This document shows, piece after piece, positions 34,510-43,106 of a stretch of 64,000 nucleotides of DNA (the first letter of the stretch is position 1; the number at the start of each line of letters is the position of its first letter). The position numbers were made by a program, and so were the translations under genes. The notes under the pieces were generated by a model. It had not been told where the DNA came from and did not search any database. It worked only from the letters and a program-made list of their open reading frames with translations. Source of the DNA: an uncultured Eubacteriales bacterium (GTDB lineage Bacteria; Bacillota; Clostridia; Lachnospirales; Bianqueaceae); contig OMYN01000009.1 in the NCBI GenBank assembly GCA_900315265.1, positions 62,001-126,000 on the forward strand, given 5' to 3'.

Positions 34510-34530
34510 ATTATACTGAAAACGTTTGCA
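34510..34530 (-). promoter_or_regulatory. Promoter -10 box with overlapping cre-like site
   Basis: On the minus strand TATAAT (34515-34510) is preceded directly by TGCAAACGTTTTCA (34530-34517). The latter matches the catabolite-responsive element consensus TGWAANCGNTNWCA at 13 of 14 positions. A cre between -10 and -35 would give repression by CcpA. The -35 is only TTTTTT. The start would be near 34503. Confidence 0.6.
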
Positions 34531-34893
34531 CTAAAAAAGCGGTAAAAGTCCTGAATTTTGAGGCTTCATCGCTTATATTTTGACAAAAGTCGCTAAAAAT
34601 GTAACGAATCGTCGTATTGTTCATAAATCGACGGCCAATTTTGTGCATTATGCACGCAAAAATACGAGTTCAATGTAAACGTTACATAAGATTCTTTTGA
34701 AAATGGCCTTTAAAAGGGCTTATTTATGCGAAATTTGAGTGTTGTATAGGCTTGTGCATTATGACAAAAATGCAGGATTGAAGACATAATTATGCAAAAC
34801 CAAAAACCGGATGCGGTTTTTATCCGGGCAGCTCTGTCGACAGATATATAAAGAAAGTGTAAAATGGAATCATGATCGGGAAGGGAGTCTGAC
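34531..34893. other. AT-rich regulatory gap before the nucleoside hydrolase gene
   Basis: No gene is seen in these 363 bases. They hold a 12-bp direct repeat TTGTGCATTATG (34641-34652 and 34752-34763), the first copy extending into the near-palindrome GTGCAT-T-ATGCAC. An operator-like inverted repeat ATGTAA-ACG-TTACAT (34673-34687) has a central CG, as in LacI-family sites. There is also the palindrome CTGTCGACAG (34834-34843), a small hairpin CCGGAT...ATCCGG (about 34807-34826) and a possible -10 TAAAAT near 34860. Several regulators may act here. Confidence 0.5.
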
Positions 34894-35811
34894 ATGGAAA
34901 AGAATCTGAATACGCTGAATTTATCTGTTCCGGAGGGGCATGCCGATGTCGTTCTGGATACAGATACTTATAATGAGATCGATGATCAGTTTGCCTTGTC
35001 CTACCTGCTTAGGTCGGGAAAATTGCAGGTAAAGGCGATCCTGGCTGCGCCTTTTTATAATTCCAACTCAATAAGCCCAGAAGACGGCATGCTCAGATCC
35101 TATGATGAGATCCTGAAGGTTTTGGATCTGGCTGACCGGTCGGATCTGGCGCCTCTGGTTTATAAGGGATCCTGCGGGTATTTAAAGGATGAAACTACCC
35201 CTCAGCCGTCTCCGGCCGCGGATGCTTTGGTCAAGCTGGCAAAGGAATACAGCCCGCAGCATCCCCTGTATGTCGCAGCCATCGCGGCTATTACCGACGT
35301 GGCTTCGGCACTTCTGATCGATCCCTCGATCGCTCCTAATCTGGTAGTCGTCTGGCTGGGCGGGCACAGCCGTGAATACTGCGATACCAAAGAATTCAAT
35401 ATGATCCAGGATATAGCAGCTGCCCGGGTCGTCATGGAGAGCCGGGCCGCTTTCGTACAGCTTCCCTGTATGGGGGTCGTCTCCGGATTTGCTACAACGA
35501 AGCCGGAGCTGGACTGCTGGCTTTCCGGCAGGACGAAACTGGCGGATTATCTGGCTCAAAATACCATCAAAGCTGCCGAATCCTATGCCAAAGGAAAGCC
35601 CTGGTCAAGAGCTATCTGGGATGTAACGGCCGTGGGCTGGCTTTTGAATGACGGCGAACGTTTTATGAAAAGCCGCATCGTTCCGGTCCGTCTTCCCTCT
35701 TACGACGGTTTTTATGAGGAAAAAGAACTCGAAAAAGTTCAGCAGTATGTTTATTACATCAACCGGGATGCTTTGTTTGAGGACTTATTCAGGAAGCTGA
35801 CGCGGGAATAA
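34894..35811 (+). CDS. Nucleoside hydrolase
   Basis: Cytosolic enzyme of 305 residues that splits nucleosides into base and ribose. The Ca-binding and ribose-binding N-terminal motif is VVLDTDTYNEIDDQFALSY, a DTD...E..DD variant of the DxDxxxDD signature found in one subgroup. The second motif is LYVAAIAAITDVASALL, and the C-terminal acidic ligand is probably in AIWDVTAVGWLL. AGGGAG lies 9-14 bases upstream. It is followed after 9 bases by ribokinase, which would use the released ribose. Whether purine or pyrimidine nucleosides are preferred is not visible. Confidence 0.9.
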   Translation: MEKNLNTLNLSVPEGHADVVLDTDTYNEIDDQFALSYLLRSGKLQVKAILAAPFYNSNSISPEDGMLRSYDEILKVLDLADRSDLAPLVYKGSCGYLKDETTPQPSPAADALVKLAKEYSPQHPLYVAAIAAITDVASALLIDPSIAPNLVVVWLGGHSREYCDTKEFNMIQDIAAARVVMESRAAFVQLPCMGVVSGFATTKPELDCWLSGRTKLADYLAQNTIKAAESYAKGKPWSRAIWDVTAVGWLLNDGERFMKSRIVPVRLPSYDGFYEEKELEKVQQYVYYINRDALFEDLFRKLTRE

Positions 35812-35820
35812 GGTGAAAAT

Positions 35821-36798
35821 ATGAAAAATCATGTATTGGTAGTAGGAAGCATCAACGCGGACCTTACAATCCGCGCAGATCGCTTTCCGTCTCCCGGTGA
35901 GACTCTGACCGGCAGAGACTTTACCATCGGCTGCGGCGGCAAGGGGGAGAACCAGGCGGTCGCGTTAAGAAAACTGGGCTGCCAGGTCCGTTTTATCGGA
36001 GCGGTAGGAAGGGATCCCAACGGGGCCATGCTTCGGCGGAATCTGGAGAAAAACCAGATCGGCACCGATTCCCTTCAAACTGTCGACGGGGCCAGCGGCG
36101 CGGCCCTGATCACGGTTGCCGGAAGCGACAACACCATTATTGTGGATCCGGGTGCCAACGACAAAGTCACACCGGAATTTCTGGAACAGTGCAGCGATGA
36201 TTTTGAATGGGCTGATTTTGTCGTCGTCCAGTATGAAATCAGCATGGAAGCAGTGCGTAAGGCAGCCGGCATGGCTCACGCCCACGGGGCTAAATTTGTC
36301 GTCAACCCATCCCCTTTCCGCAAGGATCTGATGACACTGGCAATGGCGGATATCCTTGTCGTCAATGAGCATGAGGCCGCGGATCTGACAGGCGGCGATA
36401 ATTCCTGCTTCGGCTCCCAGGTGCTGGCTTTTCGGGATCTTGATAAAAAGGTTCCTTTGGTCGTTGAGACCCTGGGGACCGGCGGATGCCTTTATCGGGA
36501 TCCTCAAGGACAGGGAGGACTTGGGGCCGGCGTTTACCGCCAGGCTGCTTTTAAAGTAGATGCCGTGGACACGACCGGAAGCGGAGACGCTTTTCTTGGC
36601 GCTTTTGTCAGCTGTCTTGCCAATGATGCATCGGTCCCGGATGCCGTCCTTTTTGCAACGGCTGCGGCTGCCTTATCGGTGACCCGCCCGGGAGCCGCTT
36701 CGTCCGTGCCGGATTACGATGAAACAAAGGCTTTTATAGCTGCTTATCTTAAAGATCACCCTCATGAAGGCAGAGCAGAATTAGTTTATCAAGGCTAA
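35821..36798 (+). CDS. rbsK: Ribokinase (PfkB family)
   Basis: Phosphorylates D-ribose at O5 with ATP. The N-terminal PfkB pattern is VVGSINADLTIRADRFPSPGE and GCGGKGENQAVAL (ribokinase-type GGKGANQA with Glu for Ala). The catalytic motif DTTGSGDAFLGAF near residue 248 holds the base Asp. The length of 325 residues is normal or slightly long. It lies directly behind the nucleoside hydrolase, a clear functional pair. The ribose substrate follows from family and context. Confidence 0.88.
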   Translation: MKNHVLVVGSINADLTIRADRFPSPGETLTGRDFTIGCGGKGENQAVALRKLGCQVRFIGAVGRDPNGAMLRRNLEKNQIGTDSLQTVDGASGAALITVAGSDNTIIVDPGANDKVTPEFLEQCSDDFEWADFVVVQYEISMEAVRKAAGMAHAHGAKFVVNPSPFRKDLMTLAMADILVVNEHEAADLTGGDNSCFGSQVLAFRDLDKKVPLVVETLGTGGCLYRDPQGQGGLGAGVYRQAAFKVDAVDTTGSGDAFLGAFVSCLANDASVPDAVLFATAAAALSVTRPGAASSVPDYDETKAFIAAYLKDHPHEGRAELVYQG

Positions 36799-36919
36799 AA
36801 CATGAATAAGAAGGCCGTTTGACCTGCCACTCGTTACAGGGAATCCTTCGATATCAGACCAGAGCCGGGGATCGGAAAGTAACAGAATAAATAAATTATA
36901 TAGATAAGAAGGAATCGTT

Positions 36920-38740
36920 TTGAAAGTCCCAATCATTTCTACATTGGATGTTTATAAGGGCGGACGTTTCCGGCTGGACCGCCATGAGATGGCGCTGCTT
37001 CTTAAGTTTCAGCTGCTGACAAAATCCCTGCTGTCAGTTATCGTTGTTCCCGCTTATTATCAGATAGCGGAGAGCCTGCTGGCTTTGACCGGCCGTGTGG
37101 CTATATCGACCGGTGATCTGACCCAGGTGCTGAAGACGCCTCAGGGTATCCTGGCCTTGATCCTGGCCGTGGCTGCGACGATTTTATGCCTGTTATTTGA
37201 CATGGAAGCTTTTTTTCTGGCTTTTACGGGAAAATGCGAATACTCGCTGAAAGAACTGGTTTCCGAGACCATACAAACCCTTAAAAGCACTACAGTGCCT
37301 TTGGTTAACCTGATCCTTATGGCTTTTGAGGCAGGACTTACGGTGTTGATCCTGCGTTTGTTCCGAGGCGGTTACCGGCTGACAGGCAAGTTCTACCGTT
37401 ATCTGGCAGGGACACCTTCTGCTAAAGTGATCCTGGGTATCGTCTATGTACTGCTGCTGATCGTTCTGCTGATTCTTGGTTTTACGTTTCCTTACGTCCT
37501 TTTTGATGAACTGGATCCTTCTCACGGAATGAAAGAGTCCGTGTGCCTTTTCTTCGGCAATTTCAAGGAGGCCGTCAAAGAAGCGGCACTGGAGACAGGC
37601 CTTGTGATCGTCATGATCGGTCTGCCCATCCTGGGACTTGTTTTTGTCGTACCTTTGACATCCCTGATCCGTCCCCTTGACGTTCACGTTTCGCGTTTTT
37701 TCATGCTGTTTTTAACCCTCTTTTTCTGCTTATGGATCCTTTTCGCACTTATGATGAGCCTGCCCCGATTTGTTAAATGGCAGACCTACTTTTTTATGGA
37801 CCATCATGAACAGCCGATCGTCCGAATCCCTTTAGAAGAGGCTGTGGTAAAAAAAGACCGGAGATCCTTGACCAGGATCATGACGGTTTTTACATCTGTC
37901 ATCGTAGTCCTGTCGGTTCTGGGAACTGTTTTTTTCGGTGATTTATTTCGGAAAGAAGCAGACCTTCAGGTCGTCGCTCATAGAGCGGGAGGGGACCTGG
38001 ATGTGGAAAACAGTCTGGAAGGGCTGAAAAAAGCCATCGATCAGGGAGCATACTGGGCCGAGATCGATGTACAAAGGAGCAGGGACGGCGTTTATTACAT
38101 CAATCACGACAGTACTTTCAAACGGATGGCCGGTAATAAGCATTACGTGTGGGATCTGACCAGCTACGAAATCAATGATCTCAGGATCAGTGATTCTCAC
38201 AATCAAAATGTGGATATGGAAGGGAATATCGTCGGAGTCCATGTCCCTACCCTGGAAGAAATGATGGACGAAGCCGATGGGAAGATCGGTCTTTTCATTG
38301 AATTAAAGGGACAGACGGCCGATTACCAGATGTGCCGTGATGTGATCCAAATGATCCGTCAAAGACATATGGAAGACTCGACGGCTATCCTCAGCATGAA
38401 TTACAAGTTGATCGAATACATAGAAGATACCAACCCCGACATTCGTACCGGATATTTGTATTACCTGACTTTTGATTCAGGTCAGAGGGTACGTTCGAAT
38501 TTCATGGTCATGGAGATGGGCAATGCTACCAGCGCTAAAATCAACAGTATCCATATGCAGGGGAAGAAGGCCTATGTATGGACGGTCAATTCAGACGTTT
38601 CCATCAACAATATCCTGAGCCTCCCCGTGGACGGTATCATCACCGACCGGGTAAAAAGGGCCCAGGAACTGGCGGCCCAGAGACTGCAGGAAAGTGACTT
38701 TTCGGCTGTTATGAAAACTTTGATGAATTGGTTTCTGTAA
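36920..38740 (+). CDS. Membrane glycerophosphodiester phosphodiesterase (TTG start)
   Basis: Protein of 606 residues. The N-terminal half (about 1-340) is a GPDPase membrane domain with about eight hydrophobic segments. The C-terminal half is a GDPD domain: VVAHRAGGDLDVENSLEGL (His and Glu ligands), WAEIDVQRSRDGVYYINHD and the final TVNSDVSINNILSLPVDGIITDR. It releases glycerol-3-phosphate from glycerophosphodiesters or from lipoteichoic-type polymers; the GDPD side faces outward or inward depending on topology, not resolved here. The start is TTG with AAGAAGGAA upstream. No gene is seen in the 121 bases before it. Confidence 0.88.
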   Translation: MKVPIISTLDVYKGGRFRLDRHEMALLLKFQLLTKSLLSVIVVPAYYQIAESLLALTGRVAISTGDLTQVLKTPQGILALILAVAATILCLLFDMEAFFLAFTGKCEYSLKELVSETIQTLKSTTVPLVNLILMAFEAGLTVLILRLFRGGYRLTGKFYRYLAGTPSAKVILGIVYVLLLIVLLILGFTFPYVLFDELDPSHGMKESVCLFFGNFKEAVKEAALETGLVIVMIGLPILGLVFVVPLTSLIRPLDVHVSRFFMLFLTLFFCLWILFALMMSLPRFVKWQTYFFMDHHEQPIVRIPLEEAVVKKDRRSLTRIMTVFTSVIVVLSVLGTVFFGDLFRKEADLQVVAHRAGGDLDVENSLEGLKKAIDQGAYWAEIDVQRSRDGVYYINHDSTFKRMAGNKHYVWDLTSYEINDLRISDSHNQNVDMEGNIVGVHVPTLEEMMDEADGKIGLFIELKGQTADYQMCRDVIQMIRQRHMEDSTAILSMNYKLIEYIEDTNPDIRTGYLYYLTFDSGQRVRSNFMVMEMGNATSAKINSIHMQGKKAYVWTVNSDVSINNILSLPVDGIITDRVKRAQELAAQRLQESDFSAVMKTLMNWFL

Positions 38741-38746
38741 GAAAAA

Positions 38747-38774
38747 GGCTCCGGACTCGGGAAAGTCCGGAGCC
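38747..38774 (-). terminator. Hairpin with minus-strand T-run
   Basis: GGCTCCGGACT (38747-38757) pairs perfectly with AGTCCGGAGCC (38764-38774). AAAAA just before it gives TTTTT on the minus strand, so it stops leftward transcripts. Confidence 0.75.
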
Positions 38775-38815
38775 AGGGTAAGATCCCAAACGGAAGAGAA
38801 ACTTTCGGGCAACGT

Positions 38816-38852
38816 AAAAACCTCGAACAGAGGAGAGCTGTCCGAGGTTTTT
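38816..38852. terminator. Bidirectional terminator downstream of the GDPD gene
   Basis: AAAAACCTCG...ACAG pairs with CTGT...CGAGGTTTTT with one mismatch, and both arms end in A/T runs. It separates the GDPD gene from the small leftward gene. Confidence 0.8.
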
Positions 38853-38967
38853 GCGGATTGTATTTAGAAGGAAATTAATGAACAAGGGTCAAAAAGGATG
38901 CTCATCGAGCGGCACATAATACCACTCACAGCCTTTGATAAATGCCTGAGAAGCTGCTACAGCCTGC

Positions 38968-39045
38968 TCACTGAAGCCCGTCTTTGCGGGCAAATGAATC
39001 GTAGTAGTCGTTGAAGAACTTAGAAATCGATTTAAGGATCGTCAT
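38968..39045 (-). CDS. Very small protein or frameshifted small gene
   Basis: A 25-codon frame starting at ATG 39045, with a perfect GGAGG 8-12 bases upstream. The peptide (SISKFFNDYYDSFARK core) has hydrophobic residues spaced as on one face of an amphipathic helix. Near its end, after ARK, the +1 frame continues for 30 more codons to a stop at 38889 with protein-like composition (KTGFSEQAVAASQ, CEWYYVPLDEHPF). Removing one base of the AAA in GCAAAGACGG would give one 51-residue protein. So this is either a short peptide gene or a small gene with a one-base shift. No known family was recognised. Confidence 0.5.
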   Translation of the reverse strand: MTILKSISKFFNDYYDSFARKDGLQ

Positions 39046-39165
39046 GATAGATACCTCCTGAAACTGAGATTTGCTTTTTCTTCTGACGAATGAGAACCTA
39101 GGTTGTCTTGCTTCGTTCTGGTTGTATAGTATCATAGTTTTTAAAAATTGGAAATACGAATAATA

Positions 39166-39194
39166 TTGCACTTATTATATCGATTAGATATAAT
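39166..39194 (+). promoter_or_regulatory. Sigma-A promoter of the LysR gene
   Basis: TTGCAC (39166-39171), a 17-base spacer and a perfect TATAAT (39189-39194). It lies 39 bases before the LysR start. Confidence 0.75.
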
Positions 39195-39232
39195 AATAAG
39201 CGAATGAGTAGGGGCGGGAAAGGGAACAGACT

Positions 39233-40201
39233 ATGGATTTTAAAAGCCTTGAATATTTCGAAGCAGTCGCTCAAGAACTCAACTTTACCAAAGCAGCGGA
39301 ACGTCTGCATATGAGCCAGCCTCCTCTGTCCAATGCTATTAAGCAGCTGGAAGAGGATCTGGGCGTTCAGCTTTTTATTCGCGGAAAACGGCATCTGACC
39401 CTTACGCCGGCCGGGACACATCTTCTGCAGAGAGCGGAAGAGATCCTGATCTTAGGGGAAGAAACCAGAAATGAGCTTTTGTCGCTGGAACACGAATTGT
39501 CCGGCATGCTGAGGATCGGCGTTGTCGACGGACGCGCTCCTTATCTGGTAGCCCAATGGATCCGAGGGTTCCAGGAGGAATATCCGCTGGTACGCTACCG
39601 ATTGTGGAACGGAAGTTCCGATGATGTGCTCGATCATATGAATAACGGCCTGTCCGATCTGGGCGTCATTGCAGCTCCTTATGATTCGGAGCACTACGAC
39701 GGGATCGTCTGTGCCAAGGAGCCATGGGTCGCCTATGTGCCCATCGATCACCCTCTGGCAAAGCAGAAAGTGGCGACAATATCATTAAAAGAACTGGCCC
39801 GGCAGCCTTTGATCGTTCCCCAGCGCCGTTCCCGTATCGAAGCGATCCGCCGCTGGTTTTCCGCCATTGATAAGGAACCGGATATCCTGTGCGAGATGTC
39901 CAGCTATCTGGATATCGTTGCTTTGGTGGAACAAGGGGTAGGCGTCGGGATATTTCCCCAAACTACCTATACCCCCAATCCCATGATCTGGCCCCTGGTC
40001 ATCACAGACCCCCCTAAGATCGCAGAATACCTGCTGGTGTGGCGCAAGGGTGTCGTTCTGCAGGAACTTCCCAAGCAGTTCGTGAACTATGTCCGGGATT
40101 TTGTGGAAGAGGGACGCATGCAGCCGGCGCCTGTCCGGGAAGGCCTTGGCATCGAGATCCATAAAGAATTCAAGCTTCCGGCAAGTACGGAACTTTTATA
40201 A
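39233..40201 (+). CDS. LysR family transcriptional regulator
   Basis: DNA-binding regulator of 322 residues. The winged helix-turn-helix is in residues 1-60 (LEYFEAVAQELNFTKAAERL, QPPLSNAIKQLEEDLGVQLF), followed by the effector-binding domain (about 90-295). It stands just upstream of and in the same direction as the esterase, symporter and UxuA genes, so it probably controls them in response to a sugar acid. The ligand is unknown. The gap to the esterase gene is 16 bases, suggesting co-transcription. Confidence 0.93.
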   Translation: MDFKSLEYFEAVAQELNFTKAAERLHMSQPPLSNAIKQLEEDLGVQLFIRGKRHLTLTPAGTHLLQRAEEILILGEETRNELLSLEHELSGMLRIGVVDGRAPYLVAQWIRGFQEEYPLVRYRLWNGSSDDVLDHMNNGLSDLGVIAAPYDSEHYDGIVCAKEPWVAYVPIDHPLAKQKVATISLKELARQPLIVPQRRSRIEAIRRWFSAIDKEPDILCEMSSYLDIVALVEQGVGVGIFPQTTYTPNPMIWPLVITDPPKIAEYLLVWRKGVVLQELPKQFVNYVRDFVEEGRMQPAPVREGLGIEIHKEFKLPASTELL

Positions 40202-40217
40202 ACGAAAAGGAGATACT

Positions 40218-41501
40218 ATGAGCGAAAGTTATTCTCAAACCATCATGATCACGGATAACGGTCCTTTTGTTACTTCGCTGACCTTAGCTATGCCCGGCCC
40301 GGTAAAGGCCGACCAGCTTGAGAGCCGTTACTTTCATGTCCGCGAAGCTTTGTACGATTATCAGGGCAGAGCTTTTAAAAGACCGAAAAGCTTTTTTGCA
40401 CCGGGCGAAATGATTCTCTGCCAGGCTGACCGGATCGTGACGGACCTCTATCCTTCGGATCGGAAAGGAAAACGGCTTGAGGAAGGTCAGTTCGTTACGC
40501 TGGATCTGGCATACGGGCCCATTTATCCGGCAAGCGGTGCGCTGACTTTCGAGTGGGGGACGGTCAATACACATGAGTACTTTGCAGACTGCCGTTTTAC
40601 CGTGACCTTGAAGGAAAGTCTGAATGAAAACTGTCCTCAGGGTCTTGTTTTCGACCATTGTACACAGGTTTACAAGCCTCAGCTGGCTGTCTGGAACGAG
40701 TCCGTCTCGTCTTACCGGCCGCAGCCCCTTCGCTATATGTACTATGTGCCTCAAATGCCAAGCCGGACCAAAAGGCCTCTGGTAGTCTGGCTGCACGGAG
40801 CCGGGGAAGGCGGACAGGAAACGGAAATTACCATCAGCGGAAACAAGGTCGTGGCCCTGGCGGAGGAGCCGATCCAAAGAAAACTGGGCGGAGCCTACAT
40901 CCTGGCACCCCAGTGCCCGACCATGTGGATGGATGACGGCAGCGGCAGGTACGGCTTAAGCGGGCGTTCCATTTATGTACAGGCTTTGATGGCCTGTATC
41001 AATGAATTTGTTCAAAATAATTCATACGGCATCGATACGGACCGGATCTATTTAGGCGGCGATTCCAACGGAGGCTTTATGACCATGCGCATGATCATCG
41101 ACTATCCGGATACGTTTGCGGCTGCCTTTCCCATGTGCGAGGCGCTTTATGACAATACGATCACGGACGCCGACATTGAGAAGATCAAAAATATACCCAT
41201 CTGGTTCACCCACTCCAAGGATGACCCGGTCGTCAAACCTGCGGACACGGTCATCCCTACCTATCAGCGTCTGAAAGATGCCGGCGCTGCCAATGTACAT
41301 TTTACTTTCTGGAATGGTATTTACGATCTGCATGGTACTTTTAAAAACGCGGACGGAAGTCCCTACCGCTATGTGGGACACTTTGCCTGGGTCCCGGTCC
41401 TCAACGATGACGATCGTCTGGATCTTGATGGAAAGCCGGTCATGGCGGAGGGAAGAGAAGTGACCCTGTGGGACTGGATGGGGCTTCAGAATAAAGCATA
41501 A
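40218..41501 (+). CDS. Alpha/beta hydrolase, esterase/PHB-depolymerase-like
   Basis: Protein of 427 residues without a signal peptide. An N-terminal beta-rich domain (1-165) precedes an alpha/beta hydrolase fold: PLVVWLHGAGEGG (oxyanion loop), the nucleophile Ser in IYLGGDSNGGFMTM (GxSxG), the acid in WFTHSKDDPVVKP and a candidate His in IYDLHGTF. The layout resembles carbohydrate esterases and peptidase S9-like hydrolases. In this locus it may remove ester groups from imported sugar acids; this is inference. AAGGAG lies 6-11 bases before ATG 40218; the longer frame upstream lies inside the LysR gene. Confidence 0.82.
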   Translation: MSESYSQTIMITDNGPFVTSLTLAMPGPVKADQLESRYFHVREALYDYQGRAFKRPKSFFAPGEMILCQADRIVTDLYPSDRKGKRLEEGQFVTLDLAYGPIYPASGALTFEWGTVNTHEYFADCRFTVTLKESLNENCPQGLVFDHCTQVYKPQLAVWNESVSSYRPQPLRYMYYVPQMPSRTKRPLVVWLHGAGEGGQETEITISGNKVVALAEEPIQRKLGGAYILAPQCPTMWMDDGSGRYGLSGRSIYVQALMACINEFVQNNSYGIDTDRIYLGGDSNGGFMTMRMIIDYPDTFAAAFPMCEALYDNTITDADIEKIKNIPIWFTHSKDDPVVKPADTVIPTYQRLKDAGAANVHFTFWNGIYDLHGTFKNADGSPYRYVGHFAWVPVLNDDDRLDLDGKPVMAEGREVTLWDWMGLQNKA

Positions 41502-41505
41502 TATT

Positions 41506-41537
41506 TTATTGAAACAATAAAAATTTATAACTATAAT
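41506..41537 (+). promoter_or_regulatory. Promoter with inverted repeat over the -35 box, before the symporter gene
   Basis: TTGAAA (41510-41515), a 16-base spacer and TATAAT (41532-41537). The -35 box is inside the inverted repeat TTTTATTG-AAA-CAATAAAA (41506-41524), which suits a regulator site. A small hairpin GTCCG-CTGCA-CGGAC (41544-41558) lies at the transcript start. Confidence 0.65.
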
Positions 41538-41618
41538 GATTAAGTCCGCTGCACGGACACAAATCAAATTCAGCAGCTGCTATAAAGCCTGCGGCAGCTG
41601 GCTGACCAGGAAATGAAC

Positions 41619-43106
41619 ATGGAAGAGAATGAGAAAGTCACAAAACGAAACCTGATCATGTTTCCCATCGGCACTGTGGGACGGGATATGGTCTATAGTC
41701 TGGTCACCAACTACCTTCTGACCTATATCCTTTTTACCCGCGAACTGACGGCGGCTCAGCTGGGCGCGATTACCGCTATCATGGTCGGGGCCCGTATCTT
41801 TGATGCTCTCAATGACCCCATCATGGGCAACATCATCGAGAGTACCCATACCCGCTGGGGAAAGTTCAAGCCCTGGCTGACCATCGGCATCCTGACGACA
41901 TCTCTGGTGGTCGTAACGGTCTTCAACACCAAACTGACCGGATGGAAATTCATCTGGCTCTTTGCCGGATTCTATTTCCTTTACAGCATTACCTATACCA
42001 TGCACGATATCTCCTTCTGGGGCATGATCCCGGCTCTGTCCTCGGACCCCAACCGCCGCAACCAGTTTACCTCACGGGCTACCTTGTTTGCCGGCGTCGG
42101 AGGAACCCTTGCCAGTGTCTTGATCCCTACCTTTACGACCGGTAAATTTACCCTTGGGGCTAACTCTGCGACAGCGTACGGCAATATCGCCATCGTGATC
42201 TGCATCCTGGCTCCTCTTTTTCTGGCCTTTACTATTTTCGGGGCAAGAGAGCGCCGCGATCAGACAGCTCCCAAGGGAAGTAAGGTTTCCTTTAAGAAAA
42301 TCGTCAAGACGATCTTCGGGAACGATCAGCTGGTCTGGATCGCTGTGATCTTTCTGCTGCAGCAGATCGGCAACGGTCTGGTCCTGGGCGGTATCGGTTC
42401 CACTTATATTTACTTCAAATTCGGATATTCCGGCGGCCTGTATTCTATTTTCAATACAGTCGGCATGATGGCAACCGCTTTCCTCATGCTCTTTTATCCG
42501 GCTATTTCCCGCCACATCACTCGTAAAAAACTGATGAGCTACATGATGGTCATCTCGGCCGTGGGATATGTCATCATGCTGGCAGCCGGTATTTTCGGAA
42601 ACGGCTCCATGATCCAGTTCTGGGCTCTGACCCTCGGCTATATGGCGGCTAACTTCGGCCAGTACAGCTTTTATCTGGTGATGATGATTTCCATCATCAA
42701 TACGGTCGAATACAATGAATACAAGTTCGGAACGCGCGACGAGGCTATCATCACCTCTCTGCGTCCTTTCCTGACCAAATTGGCGTCGGCTCTGACTGTT
42801 GTCATGACAACGGTTACTTACCTGATCTGCCATGTCACCAAATACACCAACGAGATCTCCGCGCTGGAACGTCAGACACAGGCAGGCACACTGGCGGAAG
42901 CCGACAAGCTCAGTCAGATCGGTGAGGTCCTGTCCAAGGTCAGCTACGGACAGTCGATCGGACTCCTTTTGGCCATGACGGTGCTTCCCTGCCTGCTGAT
43001 GCTGGCTTCCTACATTCTTTATCAGAAACACTATAAATTGGACGAAGATGTCTACAAAGATATCTGCGAAAAGATCGAAGCAAGAAAGAAAGAGGCTGCA
43101 AAATGA
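41619..43106 (+). CDS. MFS transporter, glycoside-pentoside-hexuronide (GPH) symporter family
   Basis: Integral membrane protein of about 495 residues with about 12 hydrophobic segments. GPH features are the N-terminal [19 protein letters not shown] and the loop between TM2 and TM3 [20 protein letters not shown] plus [10 protein letters not shown], as in UidB, XylP and MelB. It imports glycosides or hexuronides with a cation. It overlaps uxuA by 4 bases, which points to glucuronides or glucuronate as cargo. The start could be ATG 41613 or 41619; the second has the better spacing from AGG. Confidence 0.88.
   Translation: MEENEKVTKRNLIMFPIGTVGRDMVYSLVTNYLLTYILFTRELTAAQLGAITAIMVGARIFDALNDPIMGNIIESTHTRWGKFKPWLTIGILTTSLVVVTVFNTKLTGWKFIWLFAGFYFLYSITYTMHDISFWGMIPALSSDPNRRNQFTSRATLFAGVGGTLASVLIPTFTTGKFTLGANSATAYGNIAIVICILAPLFLAFTIFGARERRDQTAPKGSKVSFKKIVKTIFGNDQLVWIAVIFLLQQIGNGLVLGGIGSTYIYFKFGYSGGLYSIFNTVGMMATAFLMLFYPAISRHITRKKLMSYMMVISAVGYVIMLAAGIFGNGSMIQFWALTLGYMAANFGQYSFYLVMMISIINTVEYNEYKFGTRDEAIITSLRPFLTKLASALTVVMTTVTYLICHVTKYTNEISALERQTQAGTLAEADKLSQIGEVLSKVSYGQSIGLLLAMTVLPCLLMLASYILYQKHYKLDEDVYKDICEKIEARKKEAAK

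Noticed and set aside
42072-43031. 319-codon minus-strand frame
   Set aside because: Antisense to the GPH symporter; composition is His/Gln/Asp-rich as expected of a shadow frame.
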